DNA from: Gordonia aichiensis NBRC 108223
GTDB taxonomy: Bacteria > Actinomycetota > Actinomycetes > Mycobacteriales > Mycobacteriaceae
DNA: 64,000 nt
Direction of reading: 5' to 3'
NCBI RefSeq assembly: GCF_000332975.1
Contig: NZ_BANR01000005.1
Coordinates: 1 to 64,000 of the forward strand
The first letter of the stretch is position 1; every line of letters starts with the position of its first letter. The position numbers and the translations under genes are program-made. Below are positions 39,626 to 47,610 of this stretch, piece by piece. The notes beneath the pieces are model-generated. The model had not been told where the DNA came from and searched no databases. It saw only the letters and a program-made list of their open reading frames with translations.

Positions 39626-39654
39626 GGGAACGTATCGGACGCCCCAGGCGTTGA
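39626..39654 (+). promoter_or_regulatory. ECF-sigma (SigE/SigH-like) promoter of clgR
   Basis: GGGAAC (39626-39631), 17 bases, CGTTGA (39649-39654). This fits the GGAAC-N17-CGTT type. clgR of M. tuberculosis is under SigE control. Confidence 0.6.
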
Positions 39655-39753
39655 CTCCGAACGGACATACAACCGCCACGACACACACCTACGACACACC
39701 ACCTACGAGACACAACCAACGGACACATCACACAGACATTGAGAGGAGACTCG

Positions 39754-40098
39754 ATGGCGATGCTCTTGCGCGAGGCGCTGGGCGACAGCCTGCGCCGGGT
39801 GCGTACCCAGCAGGGCCGAACGCTGCGCGAGGTATCCACCGGTGCACGGGTCAGTCTGGGATATCTGTCCGAAGTGGAACGCGGCCAGAAGGAAGCGTCG
39901 AGCGAGTTGCTTGCCGCGATCTGCGACGCACTCGACGTCGAGATCGCGGATCTGCTGCTCGACGTCGGTACCGCGATGCGGCCGGCGGAGGCCGACGCCG
40001 AAGCGATGGCACTGGCGGGCGAATCCGGGCTCGGTTCCACCAAGGTCGTCATCCCATCGCCCGACGCTCATCGGGCTACTGCCCTTGCCGCTGCCTGA
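39754..40098 (+). CDS. clgR: Clp-gene regulator ClgR (XRE family)
   Basis: 114 residues. The helix-turn-helix [45 protein letters not shown] is nearly identical in pattern to other ClgR proteins. The C-terminal ~30 residues end in small hydrophobic residues (ATALAAA), as in ClgR, where such tails are Clp degradation signals. Activates clp protease and pspA genes under envelope stress. GAGAGGAG precedes ATG 39754. The pspA gene follows 137 bases later. Confidence 0.93.
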   Translation: MAMLLREALGDSLRRVRTQQGRTLREVSTGARVSLGYLSEVERGQKEASSELLAAICDALDVEIADLLLDVGTAMRPAEADAEAMALAGESGLGSTKVVIPSPDAHRATALAAA

Positions 40099-40235
40099 CA
40101 AGTGCGTGTCTGTCGGTGGGTAGGCGCTAGATTGGATTCAACACCCCCGACAGAACCGTCGGTCAGACAGACCCGCCGGACACACGACCGTCGGACAGAG
40201 GTTTCGACGACCGCTGAATGGAGTTGACGAAGAGC

Positions 40236-41060
40236 ATGGCGAATCCGTTCGTGAAGCTGTGGCGCTACCTGATGGCAGCAGGCAACGCGAAAATCGACGA
40301 GAACGCGGATCCGAAGATCCAGATCCAGCAGGCCATCGAGGACGCGCAGCGTCAGCACCAGGCACTGTCGCAGCAGGCAGCGGCGGTCATCGGTAACCAG
40401 CGTCAGCTCGAAATGAAGCTCAATCGACAGCTGGAGGAGATCGAGAAGCTCCAGGCAAACACGCGTCAGGCGTTGACCCTCGCCGATCAGGCCACTGCAG
40501 CGGGCGACACGCAGAAGGCACAGGAGTACACGAACGCCGCCGAGGCGTTCGCCGCGCAGCTCGTCACCGCAGAACAGAGCGTCGAGGACCTCAAGGTCTT
40601 GCACGACCAATCGCTGCAGGCCGCGGAGCAGGCCAAGCAGGCTGTCGAGCGCAACGCGATGATCCTGCAGCAGAAGCTCGCCGAGCGGTCGAAGCTCCTC
40701 AGCCAGCTCGAGCAGGCCAAGATGCAGGAGCAGGTGTCGGCGTCACTCAACCAGATGAGCGAGTTGTCGGTGCCGGGCAACACCCCGAGCCTCGATCAGG
40801 TGCGTGACAAGATCGAGCGGCGCTACGCCAACGCCCTCGGCTCCGCCGACCTCGCCAGGAACAGCGTTCAGGGGCGCATGCAAGAGGTGCAGCAGGCCAG
40901 CGTCCAAATGGCGGGTCATTCGCGTCTGGAGCAGATCCGGGCGAGCATGAACGGCGGAGCGTTGCCGTCGGGCGGAAACTCGGCGGCCCAGCCGACGCAG
41001 AATGTCACTCCGGCGCAGCAGCCGACGCAACCCGCGGCCGAGCCCCCGAACAGCAACTGA
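40236..41060 (+). CDS. pspA: PspA/IM30-family envelope stress protein (35 kDa antigen)
   Basis: 274 residues, almost entirely coiled coil from [21 protein letters not shown] through [16 protein letters not shown], then a Gly/Pro/Gln-rich tail. Family members form ESCRT-III-like assemblies that protect the membrane. Counterpart of Rv2744c, activated by ClgR. ATG 40236 gives the conserved start [11 protein letters not shown]; an ATG 18 bases upstream has no ribosome-binding site. The stop TGA overlaps a CTG in the frame of the next gene. Confidence 0.93.
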   Translation: MANPFVKLWRYLMAAGNAKIDENADPKIQIQQAIEDAQRQHQALSQQAAAVIGNQRQLEMKLNRQLEEIEKLQANTRQALTLADQATAAGDTQKAQEYTNAAEAFAAQLVTAEQSVEDLKVLHDQSLQAAEQAKQAVERNAMILQQKLAERSKLLSQLEQAKMQEQVSASLNQMSELSVPGNTPSLDQVRDKIERRYANALGSADLARNSVQGRMQEVQQASVQMAGHSRLEQIRASMNGGALPSGGNSAAQPTQNVTPAQQPTQPAAEPPNSN

Positions 41061-42277
41061 TACCCCGTCGGCCGCAGGCGGTTTCACCACCACGGGTCGG
41101 GATAGTTGCCGGTCCCGACGCCGGGCACGCGTTCCCGGCTTTCGCCCTCGCCGAGCGGTGCCGGGAGGCGGGGTGGGAAGCAACTGTGTTCACCGGCACG
41201 CAGTGGTACGCGGCCGCTGGTCAGCGCGGGATCGACATCGCAGAGCTACCGGGTTTGCAACCCGACGACACCGACGACGACGGTGACGCCGGCCAGAAGC
41301 TGAGTGCTCGCGCGGCGCGGATGGCCGTTCGGCTCGCGCCCGTGCTCGCCAGTCGTGGCATCGACCTCGTGGTGTCGGACGTCATCACTGTTGCCGGCAG
41401 GTGGGCGGCCGAACTGATCGGGTTGCCCGTCGTCGAATTGTCGCCGCACCCGCTCTATCTGCCGTCCGCCGGATTGCCGCCGATCGGCACGGGATTGGCG
41501 CCGGGCCGTGGTCTACGCGGTCGGTTGCGTGACGCCGCGATGCGGACTGCGAGCAACCGCTCCGTTGCCCTCGGTGTCCGTCAGCGTTCCGCAGCGCGAC
41601 GCGATATCGGGCTCACCTGCGACGCACCATCGCCGGCCGCGCGGCTGATCGCAACCCTTCCCGCGCTGGAGGTGTGGCGTCCGGATTGGCCTCGCGACAC
41701 CCACCTGATCGGACCACTTCTCTGGGAGCCGACCGATCAGGTCTTCGAACGTCCGACCGGCGACGGACCGCTGATCGTCGTGGCACCGTCGACGGCGGTG
41801 ACCGGAAGCCACGATCTCCTCGACGAGACGCTCAGCGCTCTCGGTGGCATCGCGACGCGCACGCCCGTGCGTGCGGTGATCTCGTCGCTCAACCCACCCG
41901 CACGTGAGTCACTCGCACGGGCCGAAGGAACGGCCGTGACGTACGGGCTCGGCCGGCAGGATGAGTTGCTGGCCGACGCCGACCTCGTGGTGTGTGGCGG
42001 CGGACACGGGATGCTGGCGAAATCACTGCTGGCGGGTGTCCCCGTGGTCGTCGTCCCCGGCGGCGGCGACCAGTGGGAGCTGGCGAACCGGGTGAGCAGG
42101 CAGGGCAGCGGGAGACTTGTGAGGCCCGCCACCGCGGAAGCCGTCGAGGAGGCCGTCGACTCGGTGTTGTGTGATGGCCGCTACCGCGCCGCGGCGGTTC
42201 GGGCGCGCGAGTCCGCGGACGCGGTGTCCGACCCGATCGACGTGCTGCGCGAGGTGCTCGCCTCGTCGGGAACGTAG
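41057..42277 (+). CDS. MGT-like glycosyltransferase, non-canonical start
   Basis: Resembles Rv2739c, a nucleotide-sugar glycosyltransferase of the GT1/MurG-like fold. The conserved N-terminal sugar-nucleotide loop [20 protein letters not shown] is encoded at 41102-41161. No ATG, GTG or TTG exists in this frame between the preceding in-frame stop and 41186, where a GTG falls after the motif. I place the start at CTG 41057, which overlaps the pspA stop as CTGA. The C-terminal donor-binding block [33 protein letters not shown] is intact. Gene length from 41057 is 406 codons. The alternatives are a shorter protein from GTG 41186 that lacks the motif, or a lost start. Confidence 0.75.
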   Translation: MIPRRPQAVSPPRVGIVAGPDAGHAFPAFALAERCREAGWEATVFTGTQWYAAAGQRGIDIAELPGLQPDDTDDDGDAGQKLSARAARMAVRLAPVLASRGIDLVVSDVITVAGRWAAELIGLPVVELSPHPLYLPSAGLPPIGTGLAPGRGLRGRLRDAAMRTASNRSVALGVRQRSAARRDIGLTCDAPSPAARLIATLPALEVWRPDWPRDTHLIGPLLWEPTDQVFERPTGDGPLIVVAPSTAVTGSHDLLDETLSALGGIATRTPVRAVISSLNPPARESLARAEGTAVTYGLGRQDELLADADLVVCGGGHGMLAKSLLAGVPVVVVPGGGDQWELANRVSRQGSGRLVRPATAEAVEEAVDSVLCDGRYRAAAVRARESADAVSDPIDVLREVLASSGT

Positions 42278-42280
42278 GCT
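42275..42280 (+). promoter_or_regulatory. -10 hexamer of the DUF3046 gene
   Basis: TAGGCT, 7 bases before the GTG; it overlaps the glycosyltransferase stop codon region. Confidence 0.55.
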
Positions 42281-42287
42281 TTGCCGA

Positions 42288-42482
42288 GTGCGTCTCACGG
42301 AGTTCACAGAACTGATGACAACCGAGTTCGGCGTGTCGTCGGCCGATACGATCCTCGCCGATCACGTTCTCATCGAGTTCGGTGGTCGGACGGGTGCGCA
42401 AGCCATCGAAGATGGCGTCGATCCGCGCGATGTGTGGGTTGCCATCTGTCGCGACTTCGATGTGCCACGCTCGCGGTGGTGA
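42288..42482 (+). CDS. DUF3046 protein
   Basis: 64 residues: MRLTEFTELMTTEFGVSSADTILADHVL, GGRTGAQAIEDGVDPRDVWVAICRDFDVPRSRW. A small conserved protein found next to recA in mycobacteria (Rv2738c). The length, the Asp-rich middle and the R-W end fit the family. Function unknown. In mycobacteria it is directly next to recA; here a reverse transcriptase gene is placed between them on the opposite strand. Confidence 0.88.
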   Translation: MRLTEFTELMTTEFGVSSADTILADHVLIEFGGRTGAQAIEDGVDPRDVWVAICRDFDVPRSRW

Positions 42483-42517
42483 CATCCACGCCGTGACCGC
42501 GCGGCCTGTTGGCGCGT

Positions 42518-43795
42518 TCACCTGTTCCAGTCGACGCGGTCGGCCATCTCGAGCAGCCGTTGTCTGCGAACCTCCCCGGTGGCTCCGATCCAGGCGATCA
42601 GCCCGTACACGTGAGCGCGGAAGTCATTGTGCCCATGACGGTTCTGCGCGTTCGCACCGGTGATCGCCGCGTTGTGCAACAGTGCCCGGACAGCGTCGTA
42701 CTCGCGACGCGATACCTGCGGGCGGTCGTTGACGACGAGTCCCGCCAGACGCTGTTGCTGATGCCGATGCATGACGCGGGTCTTGGCGGCGTTCAGGTGT
42801 AACCCGCAATCATCGACTATGCGCAGGACCGTCCAGAGCGCTCGGCCCGCGTCGAACTCGTCCCCGGAGATCGCCAGGTCGTCGCCGTAGCGGGTGTAGC
42901 GCAGACCATTGGCGTTCGCATACCCTTCCAATCGCCGATCAAGTTGCGCGAGAGCGAGATTCGCGAGGTGAGGTGACGTCGGTGCTCCCTGGGGGAGATG
43001 GCGTCGGCGGAGAAGGCTCGCGTGTGCGTGGTCGATTCCGGTGAGCTGGTCGGCAGGCGTCGACGTGGTGCAGAGTTCGGCGATCAGACGCGCGATATGC
43101 GGCGGATAGCCGACGTCCTCGACAACCCGACGGACGCGACCCGCGCCGATCGATTCGAAGCAGTGTTGGAGGTCGACGCGCAGTACCGTGGGGCGGTCGC
43201 TGTGCGGCCACCCGAACGCAGCGGGCGACGACCCGGGTTCGAATCCACGCGCCGCGCGGTGGGCGGGTATGCGGGCGATCAGCCGATGGAGAAGTCGACG
43301 CTGCGTCTCACGCATACGCGGTTTGGGGGCTTCGATGACGCGGACACCGGAACGCTTTTCCCGGCGGGAGACCCGGTAGTGGCGCAGTCGAGGGTTCGCG
43401 GTTCGCAACCACCCCCCGCGATCGGCGAACCACTCCAACTCGGGCACAGTGAAATCGAGCCACGAGGCGAACTCTGAGACATCCGCGAGTGGCGGCAGGC
43501 CGTGGGGGAGACCTGCCACCGGCGTCGGCCCGGTGAGTTCGACGATGCGCCCGGACGGTGAATCGGCCGCCGTCCACGGCAGCAACGCCAGCCGGAACAC
43601 CTCTGCGGTGTGTGCGGGTTCGGCGGGTGCCATCGCGAACGCCGATTGTGCGATGTCGGCGCTGATCTCGGCGGGGAGTTGGGCACCGACCGCACGCAAC
43701 GCCTCCGGCCACGTCCAGTCGGCCATCGCGTCGGCGATGGCCGCCGAGATGGCTCTGGCCTGGGCGGCGGTGAACGGCGGTTCAGGCCGGGTCAT
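42518..43795 (-). CDS. retron-type reverse transcriptase
   Basis: 425 residues. The first ~105 have no match I recognise (Ala-rich, [19 protein letters not shown]). The RT region starts [22 protein letters not shown], then [45 protein letters not shown], catalytic Asp in [12 protein letters not shown] (about 208), [13 protein letters not shown] (267-279), RYGDDLAIS (302-310; YGDD rather than the usual YADD), [10 protein letters not shown], and LAGLVVND where retrons have the VTG motif. No maturase, HNH or integrase domain follows. ATG 43795 is 52 bases after the candidate ncRNA. TTG 43933 is the longest possible start, but those residues look non-coding. Convergent with DUF3046. Confidence 0.88.
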   Translation of the reverse strand: MTRPEPPFTAAQARAISAAIADAMADWTWPEALRAVGAQLPAEISADIAQSAFAMAPAEPAHTAEVFRLALLPWTAADSPSGRIVELTGPTPVAGLPHGLPPLADVSEFASWLDFTVPELEWFADRGGWLRTANPRLRHYRVSRREKRSGVRVIEAPKPRMRETQRRLLHRLIARIPAHRAARGFEPGSSPAAFGWPHSDRPTVLRVDLQHCFESIGAGRVRRVVEDVGYPPHIARLIAELCTTSTPADQLTGIDHAHASLLRRRHLPQGAPTSPHLANLALAQLDRRLEGYANANGLRYTRYGDDLAISGDEFDAGRALWTVLRIVDDCGLHLNAAKTRVMHRHQQQRLAGLVVNDRPQVSRREYDAVRALLHNAAITGANAQNRHGHNDFRAHVYGLIAWIGATGEVRRQRLLEMADRVDWNR

Positions 43796-43847
43796 CGGGT
43801 CCCGTCGATCGGTCCCGGTCCGCGGGGCGGGGCGCTTGGCGATGCGG

Positions 43848-44001
43848 ATGGACGGTCGAGGTGACCACGAGCCGAGTGCTCGTCGCCGCCCGGCACGCGC
43901 AGCGTGCGGACCGGCGTCGGACGCAGGAACCAACTGTCACATGTACCCAGGGGTTGCCCCTGGGACGGATCTCTCGATCCACTCTCACCCCGACCGCCCA
44001 C
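43848..44001 (-). ncRNA. candidate retron ncRNA (msr-msd)
   Basis: Read 5' to 3' on the minus strand. The a1-like strand GTGGGCGGTCGGG (44001-43989) pairs with the a2-like CTCGACCGTCCAT (43860-43848): 13 bp, three of them G-U. Hairpin 1 is GGATC-GAGA-GATCC (43980-43967, GNRA-type loop). Two bases later comes hairpin 2, CCCAGGGG-CAA-CCCCTGGG (43964-43946). An imperfect long hairpin spans 43924-43881 with the perfect core GCACGC-TGC-GCGTGC, and a last hairpin ACGAGC/GCTCGT lies at 43883-43867. The order (outer helix, short msr hairpins, msd hairpin, closing strand, RT) is that of retrons. In GC-rich DNA some pairing is expected by chance. Confidence 0.5.
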
Positions 44002-44008
44002 GCCGGGA

Positions 44009-44014
44009 ACTCTA
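44009..44014 (-). promoter_or_regulatory. -10 hexamer for the candidate retron transcript
   Basis: TAGAGT on the minus strand. With the 7-base spacing seen at other promoters in this window, transcription would start at 44001, the first base of the a1 strand. No good -35 is visible. Confidence 0.5.
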
Positions 44015-44108
44015 GTCGTTCTCATGATCAACCACCGTCGATGGTGCATTGGGCATGCTGTCTGGGAGATCGGCGATTCAGCTTCCGCCCGCGTGTCGCA
44101 CTTGCCGT

Positions 44109-44122
44109 CGAACACCTGTTCG
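44109..44122. promoter_or_regulatory. SOS box (LexA site) of recA
   Basis: CGAACACCTGTTCG is a perfect palindrome matching the actinobacterial LexA consensus TCGAAC-N4-GTTCGA except for the final base. 207 bases upstream of recA and 314 upstream of the reverse transcriptase, in their shared 533-base divergent region, which holds no other gene. Confidence 0.85.
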
Positions 44123-44187
44123 CGCCATGCTGTATTCAGTGGAACCACAGCGGTAGCGGGCGCGTCAGAGTATGCACCGGAGCGTTT

Positions 44188-44210
44188 CTGTCAGACCCGC
44201 CGACTAGCGT
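44188..44210 (+). promoter_or_regulatory. LexA-independent recA promoter (RecA-NDp/PafBC type)
   Basis: CTGTCAGAC, 8 bases, TAGCGT. This fits TTGTCRGTG-N8-TANNNT at six of nine upstream bases and in the -10. Located downstream of the SOS box, the same two-promoter order as recA of M. tuberculosis. Confidence 0.6.
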
Positions 44211-44328
44211 CCAACGCAACATGAAACGAACATCCGCCTCGAAGACAACACGTTCAGCGTCGACATCTCGTTCAGCACGAAGCGCGCAGGACGCCACACC
44301 TCAACCATCTCGAACAAGGAGAGATCCC

Positions 44329-45372
44329 ATGGCAGCAGCTCCCCAGGACCGCGAGAAGGCTCTCGACCTCGCGCTGGCCCAGATCGACAAGAACTTCGGC
44401 AAGGGTTCTGTGATGCGACTCGGCGAAGAGAGCAGGCAGCCGATCGAGGTGATCCCGACCGGTTCCATCGCGCTCGACGTCGCACTCGGTATCGGAGGGT
44501 TGCCCCGTGGTCGTGTCATCGAGATCTACGGGCCGGAATCGTCGGGTAAGACGACGGTCGCGCTCCACGCGGTGGCCAACGCCCAGGCGGCGGGCGGCAT
44601 CGCTGCTTTCATCGATGCTGAGCACGCTCTCGATCCCGACTATGCAGCCAAGCTCGGTGTCGACACCGATGCGCTCCTGGTCTCCCAGCCCGACACCGGT
44701 GAGCAGGCCCTGGAGATCGCCGACATGCTGATCCGTTCCGGTGCGCTCGACATCCTGGTCATCGACTCGGTTGCCGCGCTGGTACCTCGCGCCGAGATCG
44801 AGGGTGAGATGGGCGACAGCCACGTCGGTCTGCAGGCGCGTCTGATGAGCCAGGCGCTGCGCAAGATGACCTCAGCGCTGAGTAGTTCCAAGACCACTGC
44901 GATCTTCATCAACCAGCTCCGCGAGAAGATCGGCGTGATGTTCGGTTCGCCCGAGACCACCACGGGCGGCAAGGCACTGAAGTTCTACTCGTCGGTGCGA
45001 CTCGATGTGCGTCGTATCGAAACCCTCAAGGACGGCACCGAAGCCGTGGGTAACCGCACCCGTGTCAAGGTCGTCAAGAACAAGGTTGCCCCGCCGTTCA
45101 AACAGGCCGAGTTCGACATCCTGTACGGCCAGGGCATCTCCAAGGAGGGTTCGCTCATCGACATGGGTGTCGCCGAGGGATTCATCCGCAAGTCCGGTTC
45201 GTGGTTCACCTACGAGGGAGATCAGCTCGGCCAGGGCAAGGAGAACGCCCGGAAGTTCTTGCTGGAGAACACCGACATCCGTGACGAGGTCGAGAAGAAG
45301 ATCAAGGAGAAGCTGGGCATCGGTGCCGTCGTCGACGCCGACGACATTGCGCCTGCTCCGGTGGAATTCTGA
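44329..45372 (+). CDS. recA: recombinase RecA
   Basis: Strand-exchange ATPase and co-protease for LexA. 347 residues, the standard size, with no intein (unlike M. tuberculosis). Walker [10 protein letters not shown] at 68-76, Walker [12 protein letters not shown], the recA signature [11 protein letters not shown], and acidic C-terminal end. ATG 44329 follows AAGGAG (44316-44321). In-frame sequence upstream reads Ser/Thr/Arg-rich and is not part of RecA. recX follows after 16 bases. Confidence 0.98.
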   Translation: MAAAPQDREKALDLALAQIDKNFGKGSVMRLGEESRQPIEVIPTGSIALDVALGIGGLPRGRVIEIYGPESSGKTTVALHAVANAQAAGGIAAFIDAEHALDPDYAAKLGVDTDALLVSQPDTGEQALEIADMLIRSGALDILVIDSVAALVPRAEIEGEMGDSHVGLQARLMSQALRKMTSALSSSKTTAIFINQLREKIGVMFGSPETTTGGKALKFYSSVRLDVRRIETLKDGTEAVGNRTRVKVVKNKVAPPFKQAEFDILYGQGISKEGSLIDMGVAEGFIRKSGSWFTYEGDQLGQGKENARKFLLENTDIRDEVEKKIKEKLGIGAVVDADDIAPAPVEF

Positions 45373-45388
45373 TCTCCGCTCATCGCCG

Positions 45389-45958
45389 ATGACGTCATCC
45401 GATGGCCCCGAGGAGCCGAGTGGGCACCCAGAACGGACTGGTCCGGAACGGACTGGACCGTCCGCATGGGATGTCGCACTGCGGCTCCTCGGGGTTCGTG
45501 CGCGTAGCCGTTCGGAAATGGCACAGCGTCTGGCGCGTAGAGGTTTCGATGCCGACACCGTCGCCGAGGTGATGACGCGGCTCGACGCCCACAAGCTGCT
45601 CGACGATGAGGAGTTCGCCGCAGAATGGGTGCACTCGCGACACACGTACTCCGGTCGTGGGCGCGTTGCGCTACGGCACGAGCTGGCCGCGAAGGGGGTC
45701 GAGGTTGCGATCGTCGAGCGGGCACTCGATGAGATCGATCCCGACGATGAGCGCGCCGCCGCGAGCACCCTCGTCGGTCGCAAGCTCACTCCGACCGTGA
45801 CCGAGCAACTCGAACGCGCAGCCGCCGACAACGACAGGTCGGTGCGCGACAAGCACTTTCGACGTCTGGTCGGGATGCTCGTCCGTCGCGGTTACCCGCA
45901 GGCGATGGCCATCGACGTCGTCGGCGGGGCGATCGACGAGATCACATCCACCAACTGA
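45389..45958 (+). CDS. recX: regulatory protein RecX
   Basis: Binds and limits RecA filaments. 189 residues of three-helix repeats: ALRLLGVRARSRSEMAQRLARRGFDADTVAEVMTRL, FAAEWVHSRHTYSGRGRVALRHELAAKGV, and RLVGMLVRRGYPQAMAIDVV. A polar start of ~30 residues precedes them. No ribosome-binding site is seen before ATG 45389; close spacing to recA suggests coupled translation. Followed by a two-sided terminator against gluD. Confidence 0.93.
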   Translation: MTSSDGPEEPSGHPERTGPERTGPSAWDVALRLLGVRARSRSEMAQRLARRGFDADTVAEVMTRLDAHKLLDDEEFAAEWVHSRHTYSGRGRVALRHELAAKGVEVAIVERALDEIDPDDERAAASTLVGRKLTPTVTEQLERAAADNDRSVRDKHFRRLVGMLVRRGYPQAMAIDVVGGAIDEITSTN

Positions 45959-45979
45959 GATCACCACCGCACGCCAGGA

Positions 45980-46010
45980 GCGGGCCCGACCACTCGGTGG
46001 ACGGGCCCGC
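45980..46010. terminator. bidirectional terminator between recX and gluD
   Basis: GCGGGCCCG-A-CCAC-TCG-GTGG-A-CGGGCCCGC: 13 bp with one A-A mismatch, between two convergent genes. Confidence 0.75.
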
Positions 46011-46019
46011 CCCTGTGCT

Positions 46020-46928
46020 TCAGGCGCGGGGCTTGGGTGAGGGCACCGGGACGTTCTCCATCGCGGCCTGGTCGACCTGATCAGCGTGGGGCACGTCGTC
46101 GGCACTGCTGCCGCGACCCTGCCGGAGTCTCCGTTCGATGTACGTCGCGAGCGACGACAGTGCGAAGTTGATGATGATCAGGATGATCGCGATCACGACG
46201 AGAACGGGAATGTAGTTGCCGTACCGGGCGGCCGACAGCTGCGCCATGTGGATGATCTCGGAGTAGCCGATGACGTAGCCGAGCGCAGTGTCTTTGAGGG
46301 CCACGACCATCTGCGAGATGATCGCCGGCATCATCGCCGTCACGGCCTGCGGAAGAAGCACCGACAGCATCATCTGCGTCTTGCGCAGGCCGAGTGCCTT
46401 GGCGGCTTCGGTCTGCCCGGTGGGGAGTGACTTGATACCCGACCGCAGGATCTCCGCCATGACCGATCCGTTGTAGAGCGTCAGACCACAGACCACGGCC
46501 GCGAACGCCAACTGCGACGACGGCACCACGCCGTACTGGGCGAAGAAGAACCATAGGAACAGCATCAGGATCAGCACCGGGATCGCCCGGAAGACCTCGA
46601 TGAGCACGGTGCACACGCCCCGCACCCACGCGTGATCCGACAGTCGGCCGATGCCCAGGACCGAACCCAGGATCAGGGCGAGGACGATCGAGAGAGCTGC
46701 GGCTGCCAGGGTGCGCCACAGGCCGGGGAATATGTAGCCCGTCCACGTGCTCCACGTGACGAACGGCCGCCACTTCTCGGCCGTGAACTGGTCATTGCTT
46801 GCGAACACCGTGATCACGTACGCGAGGATTGCGACCAGGATCGCGATGAACACGATCGCGACGATCGCATTGCGTATGCGCGCCCGCGGACCGGGTGCGT
46901 CGTAGAGAACAGTTGCCTGATCGCTCAT
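46020..46928 (-). CDS. gluD: glutamate ABC importer, permease GluD
   Basis: 302 residues, His/Glu/Gln-type amino-acid permease with about five to six helices. The EAA loop reads EAAKALGLRKTQMMLSVLLPQAV, where the ATPase docks. The N terminus (~65 residues) is longer than in GluC, with a first helix IVAIVFIAILVAILAYVITVF. Ends with a polar tail (ADDVPHADQVDQ). ATG 46928 overlaps the gluC stop (ATGA). An in-frame ATG 30 bases upstream lies inside gluC and is less likely. Confidence 0.9.
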   Translation of the reverse strand: MSDQATVLYDAPGPRARIRNAIVAIVFIAILVAILAYVITVFASNDQFTAEKWRPFVTWSTWTGYIFPGLWRTLAAAALSIVLALILGSVLGIGRLSDHAWVRGVCTVLIEVFRAIPVLILMLFLWFFFAQYGVVPSSQLAFAAVVCGLTLYNGSVMAEILRSGIKSLPTGQTEAAKALGLRKTQMMLSVLLPQAVTAMMPAIISQMVVALKDTALGYVIGYSEIIHMAQLSAARYGNYIPVLVVIAIILIIINFALSSLATYIERRLRQGRGSSADDVPHADQVDQAAMENVPVPSPKPRA

Positions 46929-47596
46929 CGCTTGACCGCCCATCGCTTTGCGAGCCAACCGAACACGGCACCCTCACTCAGTGTGATGATCATGAATCCG
47001 ACCGCGATTACCGCGAAGATCACCAGCAGTTGATCGGCGAACGACTCGATCTCGGTCTTCATCAGGGCCGCGGCTTCGGCGACACCGATGACGGAGGCGA
47101 TCGTGGTGTTCTTGGTGAGCGCGATCAGCACGCTGCCCATCGGGCCGATCGTTGCCCGCAGCGCCTGCGGGAGCACGATGATGCCGAACACCTGGGTGAA
47201 CGACAATCCGAGTGATCGGGCCGCTTCCGCTTGTCCGAGGGGAACGGTATTGAAACCCGAGCGCAGGGTCTCGCACACAAACGTCGAGGTGTAGACGATG
47301 AAGGCGAGTACCGCGAGCCAGAAGTTGTTGGTCTTGATCGTCGACGAGAACGTGAGCCCCAGGTTCTGGTACAGCCCGATCGCCGCGAACAGGACGATGA
47401 GGGTGAGCGGTGTATTGCGCACGATGTTGACGTATGCCGTGCCGAAACTGCGCATCACCGGCACGGGGGAGACCCGCATGGCGGCCAGGATGGTGCCCCA
47501 GATCAGGGAGCCGATCGCCGACCAGAAGGTCAACTGGCTCGTCACCCAGAAGGCGGGCCACAATTGCGGCCCCATGTCTTCCCAGAGTTCATTCAC
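46925..47596 (-). CDS. gluC: glutamate ABC importer, permease GluC
   Basis: 223 residues with about five helices. EAA loop EAARSLGLSFTQVFGIIVLPQALRATIGP. Typical start MNELWEDMGPQLWPAFWVTSQLTFWSAIG. Pairs with GluD to form the transmembrane channel. Located 14 bases after gluB. Confidence 0.92.
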   Translation of the reverse strand: MNELWEDMGPQLWPAFWVTSQLTFWSAIGSLIWGTILAAMRVSPVPVMRSFGTAYVNIVRNTPLTLIVLFAAIGLYQNLGLTFSSTIKTNNFWLAVLAFIVYTSTFVCETLRSGFNTVPLGQAEAARSLGLSFTQVFGIIVLPQALRATIGPMGSVLIALTKNTTIASVIGVAEAAALMKTEIESFADQLLVIFAVIAVGFMIITLSEGAVFGWLAKRWAVKR

Positions 47597-47610
47597 GAGT
47601 GGTCACCTCC

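Noticed and set aside
37891..39702. 603-codon minus-strand open frame covering YciI, argA and pgsA
   Set aside because: It runs out of frame through three recognised genes; composition is typical of a GC-rich shadow.
42518..43795. Group II intron or diversity-generating retroelement
   Set aside because: The RT has no maturase or endonuclease domain, no template/variable repeat pair or accessory protein is nearby, and no intron boundary structure is seen. The retron reading fits better.
43796..43933. 46-residue N-terminal extension of the RT from TTG 43933
   Set aside because: Arg/Pro-rich and non-protein-like. It overlaps the candidate ncRNA, so ATG 43795 is preferred.
43946..43964. 8-bp hairpin as an intrinsic terminator for recA-side transcription
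   Set aside because: No T-tract on either strand and it sits inside a larger set of nested hairpins upstream of the RT.
44329..45372. Intein in recA as in M. tuberculosis
   Set aside because: The coding length is 347 codons with continuous RecA motifs; no insertion is present.
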